The notes beneath the pieces are model-generated. The model searched no databases. It saw nothing but the letters and a program-made list of their open reading frames with translations, and was not told the DNA's origin. The translations under genes were made by a program, and so were the position numbers. From contig CAQZSK010000002.1 of the NCBI GenBank assembly GCA_948934525.1, forward strand, positions 62,001 through 126,000: a DNA stretch of 64,000 nt. Direction: 5' to 3'. This document shows positions 1 through 9,683 of the stretch, one piece after another. This DNA is from an uncultured Clostridia bacterium. GTDB taxonomy: Bacteria; Bacillota; Clostridia; TANB77; CAG-508. Each line of letters begins with the position of its first letter. The first letter of the stretch is position 1.

Positions 1-67
1 TTAAAAACATTGTGATAGAATTAGAAATATGATATAGCAAAAAGTATAATTGCGAAAAGGAGAGAAT

Positions 68-1435
68 ATGAGAAAGTATTTTGGAACAGATGGAATTAGA
101 AGAATTGCAAACACAGAGCTTTCACCAGAGTTAGTTTATCGTGTTGCAAAGGCAGGTGCCTATGCTTTAGCAAAACATAGTGACCATATACCTACTATTT
201 TAATTGGAAGGGATACTAGAATTTCAGGTACTTTAATTGAAAGTGCTATGACAGCAGGATTTTTGAGCTATGGAGCAAATGTAAAAAGTTTAGGAGTAAT
301 TCCAACTCCAGGAGTTGCATATTTAACAAAAAAATTAAAAGCTGATGCTAGTGTTGTTATTTCAGCATCACATAATACCTTCGAGTTTAATGGGGTAAAA
401 TATTTTAGTAATAAAGGAATGAAAATTCCAGACGAGATTGAAGAAGAAATAGAAGAAATGATGGATTCTGAAAAACTTAGTGATTTTACAGCAGTTAATG
501 AAAAAATTGGAACAGCAGAGGTAAGAACAGATCTTTTAGATGAATATGTATATTTTTTTAGAAAAAACTTTGAAGAAGAATTTGAAGAATATGATAGAGA
601 TGATTTTGTAGTAGCAATAGATACTGCTAATGGTGCTACATCAGTTGTTGCTGATAAAGTGTTTACAGCATTAGGAATTAGACATTATATTATGAATGAT
701 ACGCCAAATGGTGTTAATATCAATGAGAATTGTGGTTCGACACACTTAGATACGCTAAAAAAATATGTAGTAGAACATAAGTGTAATTTAGGAATTGCTT
801 ATGATGGTGATGGTGATAGATGTTTAGCTGTCGATGAAAATGGAAATGAAATTGATGGAGATATATTATTGGCTATTATTTCCAATTATATGAAAGAAAA
901 AGGAACTTTAAAAAATAATGCAATAGTTGCGACTGTTATGAGCAATCTAGGTTTGAAGAAATATGCAGAATCAAATGGATTAGATTGTATTCAAACCAAA
1001 GTAGGAGATAGATATGTATTAGAAGAAATGCTTAAGAACGGCTATAATATTGGAGGGGAACAATCTGGACACGTTATCTTTTTAGACTACAATCCAACAG
1101 GAGATGGTATATTAACTTCTCTAATGTTAATCAGAGTAATGCTAGAAAAGAAAAAGTCTGCTTCTGAACTATGCAAAATTATTAATATCTATCCACAAGT
1201 ATTAATTAATGCCAAAGTATGTAATAGTAAAAAAGAAGATTATAAAAATGATTTAGATATTAAAAATGCAATACAGAGCTTGGAAAACGAATTCTCTGGA
1301 AATGGCAGAGTATTAATTAGACCGTCAGGAACAGAACCTTTAATTCGTGTTATGATAGAAGGAGAAGACAAAATTTATATGCAAAAGAAAGCAGAAGAGT
1401 TAGTTCATCTAATTGAAAAGAAGTTAGGTAACTAA
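68..1435 (+). CDS. glmM: Phosphoglucosamine mutase
   Basis: Converts glucosamine-6-phosphate to glucosamine-1-phosphate for UDP-GlcNAc and peptidoglycan synthesis. Visible are the phosphoserine loop SASHN (catalytic Ser near residue 101), the metal-binding DGDGDR (about 246-251) and the phosphate-binding RPSGTEP (about 418-424). The 455-residue length is normal for GlmM. The ATG at 68 is chosen because AAAAGGAG ends 5 bases before it; an in-frame TTG at 50 lies upstream of that ribosome site. It heads a same-strand run with the next three genes. Confidence 0.97.
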   Translation: MRKYFGTDGIRRIANTELSPELVYRVAKAGAYALAKHSDHIPTILIGRDTRISGTLIESAMTAGFLSYGANVKSLGVIPTPGVAYLTKKLKADASVVISASHNTFEFNGVKYFSNKGMKIPDEIEEEIEEMMDSEKLSDFTAVNEKIGTAEVRTDLLDEYVYFFRKNFEEEFEEYDRDDFVVAIDTANGATSVVADKVFTALGIRHYIMNDTPNGVNINENCGSTHLDTLKKYVVEHKCNLGIAYDGDGDRCLAVDENGNEIDGDILLAIISNYMKEKGTLKNNAIVATVMSNLGLKKYAESNGLDCIQTKVGDRYVLEEMLKNGYNIGGEQSGHVIFLDYNPTGDGILTSLMLIRVMLEKKKSASELCKIINIYPQVLINAKVCNSKKEDYKNDLDIKNAIQSLENEFSGNGRVLIRPSGTEPLIRVMIEGEDKIYMQKKAEELVHLIEKKLGN

Positions 1436-1503
1436 TAAAATGAATACATAAGGAAAAAAGAAAATTTAAAATTATGAAGGAAAACAAAGGAGGAAATGGA
1501 ACA

Positions 1504-1842
1504 ATGCCAGTTATTAATTTTACAAACCCAACACTCATTTTATTAGGAGTAATATTATTTTTATTAGTATTATACTTGGGAAGAGAGGTTAAAAAAGCTT
1601 GGGTTATAGGAATCATGCTTTTTGTGTTCCTAGGTTTATTAATCGGACATGCAGTTGAGTTTGCTACTTTTGCAAGTAAGGGTGGGGAACTTTATGAAAC
1701 ATTGCTTATTTGTTCAACCGTAGATTTAATATTTATCTTTTTATCTTTTATTTCTTATTTGTGGGTAGATGATATAGAGACCAAATTAGGAAAAAAGAAG
1801 AGTATTGACAATAGCTTAGAATGGTTTTGGAATAAAGTTTAG
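1504..1842 (+). CDS. Small integral membrane protein, unknown function
   Basis: A 112-residue protein with about three hydrophobic segments (around residues 8-28, 36-58 and 75-95) and a charged C-terminus. I do not recognise the family. The ATG at 1504 is preceded by AAAGGAGG at a good distance; an in-frame ATG at 1474 has a poorer site. It sits 68 bases after glmM and 24 bases before metG, so it is probably co-transcribed with them. Confidence 0.7.
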   Translation: MPVINFTNPTLILLGVILFLLVLYLGREVKKAWVIGIMLFVFLGLLIGHAVEFATFASKGGELYETLLICSTVDLIFIFLSFISYLWVDDIETKLGKKKSIDNSLEWFWNKV

Positions 1843-1866
1843 TCAAAAAAGAAAGAAGGGGAAGCT

Positions 1867-3459
1867 ATGCCAAAATTTTATTTAACAACACCAATATATT
1901 ACCCAAGTGGAAAATTTCATATTGGAACAGCTTATACAACTGTATTAGCAGATACAATCAAAAGATATAAGCAAGCTAGAGGGTACGATGTATATATGCT
2001 TACTGGTACAGATGAACATGGACAAAAAATTCAGAAGGTAGCAGAAACAAAAGGGAAGACTCCACAAGAACATGTAGATGAAATGGCAAATGAAGCTAAA
2101 AAATTATGGGAGTTAATGGAAATACAATATGATGATTTTATTCGTACTACAGAACCAAGACATGAAAAGATAGTAGAAGAAATTTTTGATAGATTAATGG
2201 AACAAGGTGATATTTATAAGTCTGAATATGAAGGTTGGTATTGTATGCCTTGTGAAACTTATTTTACAGAAACCCAATTAGTAGATGGAAAATGTCCAGA
2301 CTGTGGTAGAGAAGTTAAAAAGATGAAGGAAGAATCCTATTTCTTCAATATGAAAAAATATGCAGATAGATTAATTAAGTTTTATCAGGAAAATCCAAAT
2401 TTCATTTTACCAGAGTCCAGAAAAAATGAACTATTCAATAATTTTCTAAAACCAGGACTAGAAGACTTGTGTGTAAGTAGAACAAGTTTTGATTGGGGAG
2501 TAAAAGTACGTAAAGATCCAAAACATGTTATTTATGTATGGCTAGACGCTTTAACAAACTATATTACAGCATTAGGATATTTATCAGATGATGATAGTTT
2601 AATGCAAAAAAATTGGCCAGCAGATGTGCAAATTGTTGGAAAAGATATTATTCGTTTCCATGGACTTTATTGGCCTATCTTTTTAATGGCGTTAGATTTG
2701 CCATTACCAAAGCAAATTTATGCACATGGATTTATTATGATGAAGGATGGAAAAATGTCTAAGTCAAAGGGAAATGTTATCTATCCAGAGCCGTTAATTG
2801 AACGCTATGGATTAGATGCATTAAAATATTTCTTATTGAGAGAAATGCCTTATGGACAAGATGGAACTTTTTCACCAGAAGGTTTTGTAGAAAGATTTAA
2901 CTATGATTTATGCAATGACTTAGGAAACTTATTAAACAGAACAATCGGAATGATAAATAAATACTTTGGTGGAAAAATTGAAGAATATATAAATCCACAA
3001 ACAACTATTAGAGAAAATGTTAATTTATCAAGTTTAAATAAAGAAATCGAGAAGTTTTCAGATGGTATTATTCATGAAGTAGAGAATTTGTTAGATACAT
3101 ACCATATAGCAAATGCAATTACACAAACATGGGAATTAGTATCTAGAACTAACAAATATATTGATGAAACAGCACCTTGGGTATTATTTAAAGAAGAAAA
3201 ATTAAATGAACTAAAATCAGTAATGTATCATTTAATAGAAAATTTAAGAAGAATTGCAATTTTAATTGCACCATATATGGGACATACATCTGATAAGATA
3301 TTAGAACACTTAAACATTCCACAAGAACTACAAACTTGGGATAGTTTATCAGAGTATGATAAATTAAAAGATATTATAGTAACAGAAAAACCAGAAGTAT
3401 TATTTGCAAGATTAGATGCAGAAGTTGAAATAGAGGCAATTAAAGAAATGATGAAATAA
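1867..3459 (+). CDS. metG: Methionyl-tRNA synthetase
   Basis: Charges tRNA-Met. The class I signatures are both present: HIGT (residues 18-21) and KMSKS (296-300). A zinc knuckle is formed by Cys126, Cys129, Cys143 and Cys146. At 530 residues it stops after the anticodon-binding helical domain and lacks the C-terminal tRNA-binding OB domain found in longer bacterial MetRS. It is followed after 15 bases by tmk. Confidence 0.97.
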   Translation: MPKFYLTTPIYYPSGKFHIGTAYTTVLADTIKRYKQARGYDVYMLTGTDEHGQKIQKVAETKGKTPQEHVDEMANEAKKLWELMEIQYDDFIRTTEPRHEKIVEEIFDRLMEQGDIYKSEYEGWYCMPCETYFTETQLVDGKCPDCGREVKKMKEESYFFNMKKYADRLIKFYQENPNFILPESRKNELFNNFLKPGLEDLCVSRTSFDWGVKVRKDPKHVIYVWLDALTNYITALGYLSDDDSLMQKNWPADVQIVGKDIIRFHGLYWPIFLMALDLPLPKQIYAHGFIMMKDGKMSKSKGNVIYPEPLIERYGLDALKYFLLREMPYGQDGTFSPEGFVERFNYDLCNDLGNLLNRTIGMINKYFGGKIEEYINPQTTIRENVNLSSLNKEIEKFSDGIIHEVENLLDTYHIANAITQTWELVSRTNKYIDETAPWVLFKEEKLNELKSVMYHLIENLRRIAILIAPYMGHTSDKILEHLNIPQELQTWDSLSEYDKLKDIIVTEKPEVLFARLDAEVEIEAIKEMMK

Positions 3460-3474
3460 CTAAGGAGTAATAAT

Positions 3475-4146
3475 ATGGGAAAAATATTTGTAATAGATGG
3501 AACAGATGGAAGTGGTAAACAAACGCAATTTGAAAGACTAAAAAGTAGATTAACAGAAGAAGGAATAGATTACAAAACAGTTAGTTTTCCAAATTATGAT
3601 AGTCCATCTTCATCACTGGTTAAAATGTATTTATCAGGAGATTTTGGAGAGAATGCAAAAGAAGTTAGCCCATATATTGCTTCTACCTTTTATGCAGCAG
3701 ACAGATATGCAACATATACTACACAATATAAAGAATATTATGAAAATGGTGGCATTATATTAGCAGATAGGTATACTACTGCTAATATGGTACATCAAGC
3801 AGGGAAAATACAAGAGGAAAAAGAAAGAGAAAAATTTTTAAATTGGTTATGGGATTTGGAATTTAAATTATATGGTTTACCAGTGCCAGCAGAAGTATTT
3901 TTCCTAAAGATGCCACCAGAAAAGGCATTAGAGTTAATAAAAAATAGAGAGAATAAATTTACGCATAGTGCACAAAAAGATATTCATGAAAGAGATGAAG
4001 GGCATATTACAGATAGTTTTAATGCAGCTTGTAGTGTAGCACAAAAGTACAAGTGGTATACGGTAGAGTGCATCAAAGATAAAAAAGTAAGGACAATAGA
4101 AGACATTCATGAAGAAATTTATCAAGAGATTAAAAAGCATATATAA
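3475..4146 (+). CDS. tmk: Thymidylate kinase family protein
   Basis: Phosphorylates dTMP to dTDP with ATP for DNA precursor supply. The P-loop GTDGSGKQ lies at residues 9-16, the DRY-type substrate motif (ADRYTT) near 100, and a lid region with Arg and His residues follows. Length 223 fits the longer thymidylate kinase-like branch. The ATG has AAGGAG upstream. A terminator follows directly, so the glmM-tmk run ends here. Confidence 0.88.
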   Translation: MGKIFVIDGTDGSGKQTQFERLKSRLTEEGIDYKTVSFPNYDSPSSSLVKMYLSGDFGENAKEVSPYIASTFYAADRYATYTTQYKEYYENGGIILADRYTTANMVHQAGKIQEEKEREKFLNWLWDLEFKLYGLPVPAEVFFLKMPPEKALELIKNRENKFTHSAQKDIHERDEGHITDSFNAACSVAQKYKWYTVECIKDKKVRTIEDIHEEIYQEIKKHI

Positions 4147-4184
4147 GAGATGATAAAGTTTTTTATCCTCTCTTTTTTGTAGCC
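4147..4184 (+). terminator. Rho-independent terminator after tmk
   Basis: A stem of GAGATGATAAA pairing with TTTATCCTCTC (one mismatch) is followed by a T run. Confidence 0.75.
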
Positions 4185-4236
4185 AAATCTGGAAAGTTTT
4201 CATAATATATACAAAAAATAATTGTGAGGATATATT

Positions 4237-4872
4237 ATGAAAGAGATAAAAATCAATATAATAGAAAAAGAGTTATATTACCAAGGAGAAGTAATTGTAA
4301 GATATAAAATTGAATATCCAGAGATAATTAATTCTCATTATAAAGAAGGAATGAGAATTTTTAATCAAGAAAATAGAAAGATAGCTTTAGAACGTAAAGA
4401 ATATGCAGAAGAAGAACTTTATGAACAAGCTAAACAAACATATGAATTCAATAAGAAAAATAGTTATCCAATTATGATTTATGAGTTAATAAGGGAATGT
4501 AATATTACTTATAATCGAGAACAATTGCTTAGCTTATATTGTGATGAATATATTTTTGAAGGTGGAGCACATGGAAATACTTTACGAAAATCACAAAATT
4601 GGAATTTAGAACTTGTAAAAGAAATACCACTACAAGCATTTTCAAAAGGAAATCCATATTATCTTGTTAATATTTTAAAACAAATAAATAATCAAATAAC
4701 AAAACAAATAGAAGATGGAACAGGGGCATATTTTCCAGAATATTGTCAATTAGTATTAGAAACATTTAATATAGAAAACTATTATTTAATTCAAAAAGGA
4801 ATAGTTATCTTCTTTCAACAATATGATATTGCACCATATGCCAGTGGAATACATACATTCTTAGTAAAATAA
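4237..4872 (+). CDS. DUF3298 (RsiV-like) domain protein
   Basis: A 211-residue protein with the DUF3298 signature: FEGGAHGN around residue 107 and a C-terminal block with FFQQYDIAPYASG. In other Firmicutes this domain forms the extracellular part of RsiV anti-sigma factors and related lysozyme-binding proteins. Here there is no transmembrane segment and no sigma gene nearby, so an anti-sigma role is not supported; only the fold assignment is. Confidence 0.8.
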   Translation: MKEIKINIIEKELYYQGEVIVRYKIEYPEIINSHYKEGMRIFNQENRKIALERKEYAEEELYEQAKQTYEFNKKNSYPIMIYELIRECNITYNREQLLSLYCDEYIFEGGAHGNTLRKSQNWNLELVKEIPLQAFSKGNPYYLVNILKQINNQITKQIEDGTGAYFPEYCQLVLETFNIENYYLIQKGIVIFFQQYDIAPYASGIHTFLVK

Positions 4873-4956
4873 GAAAGAAAAAGAAGGAAAATAGAAAGTA
4901 GAATAGAAATAATAAATAGGGATAAAAATAATGGAGTAAAGAATAGGAGAAATGAT

Positions 4957-5502
4957 ATGGAATATTTAAAGAAAATATTGAAAAAAACAGGGTGGAGCTC
5001 AATTATAACATCTACCATATTTGCTATTATTGGTATTATTTTAATTGTTAAACCAGAAACAACAATCACAATTATTACTACTATTTTAGGAATTTCATTA
5101 ATAGCCATAGGGGGATATAAAGTATTTGAATATCTCAGAAACAAAGGGCAATATGATTCTTATAGCTATGATCTGGCTTATGGAATTATAGCAATTATAT
5201 TAGGAATTGTAGTTATGGCTTATTGGCAAGAAATAGGAACTATTTTTAGAATTCTAATAGGATTATGGATTATCTATAGTAGTGTAATTAGAGTAACATT
5301 ATCATTACAATTAAGGAGTGCTAAATCCAAGGTATGGATTTATAGTTTAGTAATTGCCCTTATTATGCTTACTTGTGGTATTTATACGATTAGTAATGCA
5401 GGTACTGTTGTAATAGCTGTAGGTATTGTTATTTTGATTTATTCTATTTTAGACATTATAGAAGGAATTATATTCTTGAATAATTTAAAAAAGATTGCAT
5501 AG
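4957..5502 (+). CDS. HdeD/DUF308 family membrane protein
   Basis: A 181-residue protein with six evenly spaced hydrophobic segments arranged in three pairs, the pattern of the HdeD/DUF308 family. In enterobacteria HdeD is linked to acid resistance; the function of Clostridial members is unknown. The ATG follows AATAGGAGAA. A strong bidirectional terminator separates it from the convergent patatin gene. Confidence 0.75.
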   Translation: MEYLKKILKKTGWSSIITSTIFAIIGIILIVKPETTITIITTILGISLIAIGGYKVFEYLRNKGQYDSYSYDLAYGIIAIILGIVVMAYWQEIGTIFRILIGLWIIYSSVIRVTLSLQLRSAKSKVWIYSLVIALIMLTCGIYTISNAGTVVIAVGIVILIYSILDIIEGIIFLNNLKKIA

Positions 5503-5518
5503 CAATAATAACTCATAA

Positions 5519-5567
5519 AAATAGGTTCTTTTCATATATTACATTAAATGAAAAGAGCCTATTTTTT
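5519..5567. terminator. Bidirectional terminator
   Basis: AATAGGTTCTTTTCAT pairs with ATGAAAAGAGCCTATT across a short loop, with T runs on both strands. It serves the HdeD-like gene and the convergent patatin gene. Confidence 0.85.
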
Positions 5568-5568
5568 G

Positions 5569-6446
5569 TCAATTATAAAATAAATTTTTTTCTCTTATTA
5601 TTTTCTTTGTTTCTTCATATCCTCTTTTGAAAAAATAATCTATTTTACTAGTATCTAAAAGTGGTGTGTTGACAGCATTTATTTTTAACAAATAGTCTGC
5701 ACCTTCTAATTCATAATTAGAAAGTTCTTGCTCCATTAATTCTATAGAGTCACTAATTACATCAATAATGTTCTTATTTTCTTTACATTTCAATTTTTTA
5801 GGGAAAACAATACTAATTACCTTATCTACTCCATTTTCTTTTAATTCTTTCCAAGGTACATTTTCTCGAATACCTCCATCCACTAATTTGTGATTTTGAT
5901 AATCACATGGTGAGAAAACTCCGAGGAAAGCTACAACTAGCCCTTACTACTTTTGCAATAGATGCATCTGATATGTATCTTACTTTGTTAGAATAATTTT
6001 GCCTTGTTTCTTTATTGGGTTTTAACATAGAAGTAAAGAGATATACTGTTCCATCATCTAAGTCTACACTTGAAATAATAAGATTTTTAGGAATATCTTT
6101 TATATTACAAATATTTTTTTCTAAACATGCTTTTTCGATTATTTTTTCTATTGCTTTTCCACTATTTAATCCATCTATTACGATTTGTCTTTTAAAAAGT
6201 AGTCCTGCAATAAGTTTTAGAATATGGTTCCATTCTACATATTTTATTTTTTTGGCATATTTCTTAAAGAGTAAATATATTTCGTCAGCAGTATATCCAC
6301 TTGCATACAAAGTTGCAACAATACTTCCAGAAGATGCTCCTGAAATATAGTCAAATTGTATATTTTCTTCTTCAAATGCTTTTAATGCACCTATATGTGC
6401 AGCACCTTTTATTCCTCCACCGAGCTAAACACAATCCTATTTTCAT
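5569..6446 (-). CDS. Patatin-like phospholipase, two CGG +1 shift sites
   Basis: Predicted lipid acyl hydrolase with the Ser-Asp dyad of patatins. From the ATG at 6446 (AAGGA upstream) the frame reads eight codons and meets CGG at 6422-6420; skipping the C gives the oxyanion loop AGGGIKGA. A second CGG at 5923-5921 lies after ASCSFP; skipping its C gives GVFSP and the VDGG motif. With both shifts the protein has 291 residues, nucleophile Ser38 in GASSG and Asp189, a complete patatin. Without them it is three fragments. Both sites follow the rule seen in ten other genes of the window, so I treat the gene as functional rather than decayed. Confidence 0.8.
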
Positions 6447-6548
6447 AGTTATTCCTTCTTTCATAAAATATTATATGAGTACACAGATATAAATGTAACA
6501 AAAATAAACTTATTTCATATAATATAGCAAATGAAAGGAGTTTATTTT

Positions 6549-6800
6549 ATGGATTATGAAATTATGATGAACGGAAATGTAAAAATTGGTACATATGCTC
6601 CAGATTTTGAGGCAGAGACAACAATGGGAAAGATAGAATTAAATCAATATAAAGGAAAATGGGTAATTTTGTTTTCTCATCCAGGAGATTTTACTCCAGT
6701 TTGTACGACTGAGATAATCGCTTTTGCAAAAGCAAATCCGTATTTTGAAAGATTAAATACTTGTTTAATAGGACTAAGCGTGGACAGTAATCCATCACAT
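6549..6800 (+). pseudogene. 1-Cys peroxiredoxin, 5' half, split by an insertion
   Basis: The N-terminal 84 codons of an AhpC/TSA (Prx6-type) peroxiredoxin that reduces peroxides. The peroxidatic Cys motif HPGDFTPVCTTE is present. The ATG at 6549 has AAAGGAG upstream. After SVDSNPSH the reading frame runs into unrelated DNA and ends at 6860. Joining this half at 6800 to 11476 restores an uninterrupted 238-residue protein, so the gene was cut by the mobile element. Precise excision would repair it. Confidence 0.92.
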
Positions 6801-6958
6801 GAAGCAAGTCAAAACTTACCAACAAATACAAAGAGACCAAAGTATTTAATTTTAATGTAATAAAAAAATGGAAGATAATAACAGCAATCATCTGCGAAAA
6901 AATATAATAAAATTATGGAAGTTGCATACAAAAGTGTAGTAAAAAGGCACTTTAATTG

Positions 6959-7002
6959 TAGGCAACTTGCCTGTTTTTGCAAGTATTCAAGTTGCCTACT
7001 TT
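6959..7002 (+). repeat. Perfect 12-bp inverted repeat
   Basis: GTAGGCAACTTG and its complement CAAGTTGCCTAC flank an 18-base spacer. It is near the left end of the element, before its first gene; it could be a transcription barrier or a recombination-related structure. Confidence 0.6.
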
Positions 7003-7054
7003 GATGGTACTGAAATTACTGGTATATAAGCAAAAGTTCAAATTAGGGGGTGGG

Positions 7055-7210
7055 GTGTTTAAAGGGAAGAAACGACTTAAAAGAAAAACTGTAAAAATAG
7101 GGTGTATCATATACGATGGTAAAAGCTGGAAATACAAAAATTATGAAAATGAATTTAAGCAAATGTTTCAAAATAGTAGAAAAGAAAAAAAGAATATGAT
7201 ATACTTGTAG
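7055..7210 (+). CDS. Small basic ORF, doubtful
   Basis: A 51-residue Lys-rich reading frame that starts at GTG 7055, directly after a G-rich stretch able to act as ribosome site. No family is recognised. It could be chance; the window around it has no other good frame. Confidence 0.3.
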   Translation: MFKGKKRLKRKTVKIGCIIYDGKSWKYKNYENEFKQMFQNSRKEKKNMIYL

Positions 7211-7263
7211 TAATTTAAGGAAAACAATACTAAATCAGATTAAATAGGTAAAAAGAGGTGCTT

Positions 7264-7587
7264 ATGGAAAAGTTAAATATAGAAAACATAAAGCAAATGG
7301 TTAAAAATGGAAAGATAAGATGGACTAATCATGTTATAGTCAGATTATTTCAAAGAAATATAACTCAAGAAGATATTGAAAATGCTCTTTTAAATGGAGA
7401 AATAATAGAAGAATATGAAGGTGATTATCCATATCCAAGTTGCCTAGTATATGGAATAAACTTAAATAATGAAGTTTTACATATAGTATGTGGAGTAAAA
7501 GAAACAGAATTATGGATAATTACAGCATATTATCCAGATAATATAAAATGGAAAGAAGATTTGAAAACAAGAAAGGAGATTAAATAA
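7264..7587 (+). CDS. DUF4258 protein, possible toxin
   Basis: A 107-residue protein with the DUF4258 pattern (WTNHVIVRLFQRNIT near the N-terminus, then the GIIEEYEGDYPYPSCLVYG-like block around residues 43-62). The fold belongs to the RelE/BrnT-like superfamily in many annotations. It is followed after one base by a zinc-finger gene, the usual arrangement of DUF4258/YgiT-type pairs thought to be toxin-antitoxin modules. ATG 7264 has AAAGAGG upstream. Toxicity is inferred from context. Confidence 0.7.
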   Translation: MEKLNIENIKQMVKNGKIRWTNHVIVRLFQRNITQEDIENALLNGEIIEEYEGDYPYPSCLVYGINLNNEVLHIVCGVKETELWIITAYYPDNIKWKEDLKTRKEIK

Positions 7588-7588
7588 T

Positions 7589-7819
7589 ATGAATTGTTTT
7601 ATGTGTAAAGGAGATTTAGAAAATAAAAATACAACATTTATGGTTGAACTAGACAATTGCATTATTATTATTAAAAATGTGCCATCTCAAGTATGTAAGC
7701 AATGTGGTGAAGTATCATATAGTAACGAAGTTGCAAAACAATTAGAAAAGTTAGTAAATTCAGTAAGAAATGCAATTACAGAAATTACAGTTATTAATTA
7801 TACTGAGAAGGTTGCATAA
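7589..7819 (+). CDS. YgiT-type zinc-finger protein, possible antitoxin
   Basis: 76 residues with two Cys pairs (CMC-K near residue 3-6 and CKQCGE near 38-41), the YgiT/MqsA-type zinc ribbon, followed by a conserved tail with VAKQLEKLV. Its ribosome site AAAGGAG lies inside the end of the DUF4258 gene, showing translational coupling. There is no clear HTH domain, so only the zinc-binding half of an MqsA-like antitoxin is present. Confidence 0.7.
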   Translation: MNCFMCKGDLENKNTTFMVELDNCIIIIKNVPSQVCKQCGEVSYSNEVAKQLEKLVNSVRNAITEITVINYTEKVA

Positions 7820-7834
7820 ATAGGTGAAAAGCTT

Positions 7835-7939
7835 ATGTATACTGTAAATGGAATTATTGTATGGGAGAATGGCTCTATAGATATAGCACCAGATACAGTA
7901 TATAAAAATAGTTATGAATATGAACAAATAGCAATATAG
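7835..7939 (+). CDS. 34-residue peptide with a degenerate second copy
   Basis: An ATG preceded by TAGGTG starts a 34-codon frame. Its second half is repeated, with changes, at about 8018-8066 (CACTAAATACAGTATAT versus CACCAGATACAGTATAT). The rest of the 7940-8157 gap holds nothing else that I can support. The repeat suggests the 3' ends of a duplicated small gene now decaying. Confidence 0.35.
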   Translation: MYTVNGIIVWENGSIDIAPDTVYKNSYEYEQIAI

Positions 7940-8157
7940 AAACACATTTATACTATGAATCGTCAGCTTATGTATATGAAATGTTAAAAGAGGAATTGCG
8001 TGATTAGGAGAAAATTTATACATATAGCACTAAATACAGTATATCAAAATAGTTATGAGCATGAATAAAAAGCAATTTAGTTGAAAGATAATATAAAGAT
8101 TATAAGAATAAGTATTTGATTGTCTTGCAAAAATATTAAATGTAAATGGAGTAATAT

Positions 8158-9339
8158 ATGATGTCAACTAATGCCAAAAGATTAATTGTTATAAACACAA
8201 TTAGAAAGATTATCGATATTTTTTTGGGTCCATTTTTAACAGCATATTTTTTTAGAATATCGACAGATAGTATAACAATGGTATCACTATATAACATCTT
8301 TTCTTATATAGTGATTATGCTTATTTCTTTTATAGTAGGAATTATTATAAAAAATAAATACGAACTTAAAATTTTTAAATTTGGAATGATAACTAAATTT
8401 ATACAACTAATAGTGTTAGTTGTATTAGGAAGTAAAGTAGTGGATTATATTTGGATAATAGGAATAATATCAGGGCTTTCCACAATAACATGGTCGTTTC
8501 CACTTAATGTATTTTCAGCTACTATTGTTACAAATCAAGAGAAAAAAGAGTTTGTCGTATATAAAACAATGTTTACCAATATAGTAAAAGTGCTTATACC
8601 TGTTTTATTTGGTTCATTAATATCAGTAGAAAGTTTCGAAAAAACTGCAATCATAGTACTAATACTTAGCTTTATACAAATAATAATATCTTCCAAGTTA
8701 AAGTATGGAAATAAGAAAGAAGAGCAGAAATTTAATTTAATAGAGGAATATAAAAAATTAAAAAACAATAAAAAGGTAAAGGAATTATTTAAAACCGAGT
8801 TCTTTCAGGGATTAACATATGAAGGCGCATTAGATACAGCCATTACTTTAATAATAATAATAGCATTTCAAAAAGATTTTAGTTTGGGAATAATAACTTC
8901 AATTATATCAATATTGTCAATTTTTAGTGCTTATATTTGTAAAAAAGTTGTTAATCCTAAAAGAATACAGCTTATGATAGCTATATCATGTATATTTCCA
9001 TTAATAAGTACAATTATTTTATTAGTAATAACCAATAAATACACAATAGTTGGATACAGTATTATATATACTTTATTTATACAAATTATTTCCATAGTAA
9101 AAGATATTAATACTTTGAAATTAACAAACAGTGAAGTTGTAAATGATTCAAATAGAGTAGAAACATATGTATTATTAGAGGTTGTGCTAGGATTAGGCAG
9201 AATAATCAGTTATATTTTATTGTTAATAGTAGGAATGCTAGGAAATTTTTATTTATTAGAAATATTAATTATTATTTTGACTTTAGGGATTTGCTTTATG
9301 GGAAAGCATTTAATAAAAATGAATACATATACACTATAA
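8158..9339 (+). CDS. MFS-type membrane transporter
   Basis: 393 residues with about twelve hydrophobic segments and a central cytoplasmic loop (residues 180-215, Lys-rich), like YQGE-family MFS proteins of Firmicutes. Substrate unknown. It is cargo of the serine-recombinase element and lies upstream of the recombination genes. ATG 8158 or 8161 may be the start; GGAG is present upstream of both. Confidence 0.65.
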   Translation: MMSTNAKRLIVINTIRKIIDIFLGPFLTAYFFRISTDSITMVSLYNIFSYIVIMLISFIVGIIIKNKYELKIFKFGMITKFIQLIVLVVLGSKVVDYIWIIGIISGLSTITWSFPLNVFSATIVTNQEKKEFVVYKTMFTNIVKVLIPVLFGSLISVESFEKTAIIVLILSFIQIIISSKLKYGNKKEEQKFNLIEEYKKLKNNKKVKELFKTEFFQGLTYEGALDTAITLIIIIAFQKDFSLGIITSIISILSIFSAYICKKVVNPKRIQLMIAISCIFPLISTIILLVITNKYTIVGYSIIYTLFIQIISIVKDINTLKLTNSEVVNDSNRVETYVLLEVVLGLGRIISYILLLIVGMLGNFYLLEILIIILTLGICFMGKHLIKMNTYTL

Positions 9340-9385
9340 ATAGAAAAATTAAAAATATAGGGGGTACAAATTACGTTTTAGTGAG

Positions 9386-9426
9386 CAAATAAGTGAGGGA
9401 GTATAACTCTTTCGCTTATTTTTATT
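9386..9426 (+). terminator. Terminator after the transporter gene
   Basis: AATAAGTGA pairs with TCGCTTATT across a loop and is followed by TTTT. Confidence 0.65.
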
Positions 9427-9495
9427 GAAAATACTTTTCACAGGTCATTTTTTGATAACTGCTTAAATAGTATTTTTCTAAGGGAGGCTCGCAAA

Positions 9496-9663
9496 TTGGA
9501 AGAGAAAGAAAAGATATTTTGCATATTTAATAATGAAAAGGAAGATTTTCATTCACAAATAGAGAAGACTTTTAGAGAATATCTAAAAGATGCAATAAAA
9601 GAGAATAAGGCTATTGAAATGCATAGTAAACAAGTATATAATGACCTAGCAGATGATTGCTGA
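9496..9663 (+). CDS. Small protein upstream of the recombinase
   Basis: A 55-residue acidic frame from TTG 9496, with AAGGGAGG 8 bases upstream. It ends 20 bases before the recombinase start. Small accessory frames are common in front of Clostridial integrative-element recombinases, but this one matches no family I know. Confidence 0.55.
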   Translation: MEEKEKIFCIFNNEKEDFHSQIEKTFREYLKDAIKENKAIEMHSKQVYNDLADDC

Positions 9664-9683
9664 AACAAAAGGAGCGTGAAAAT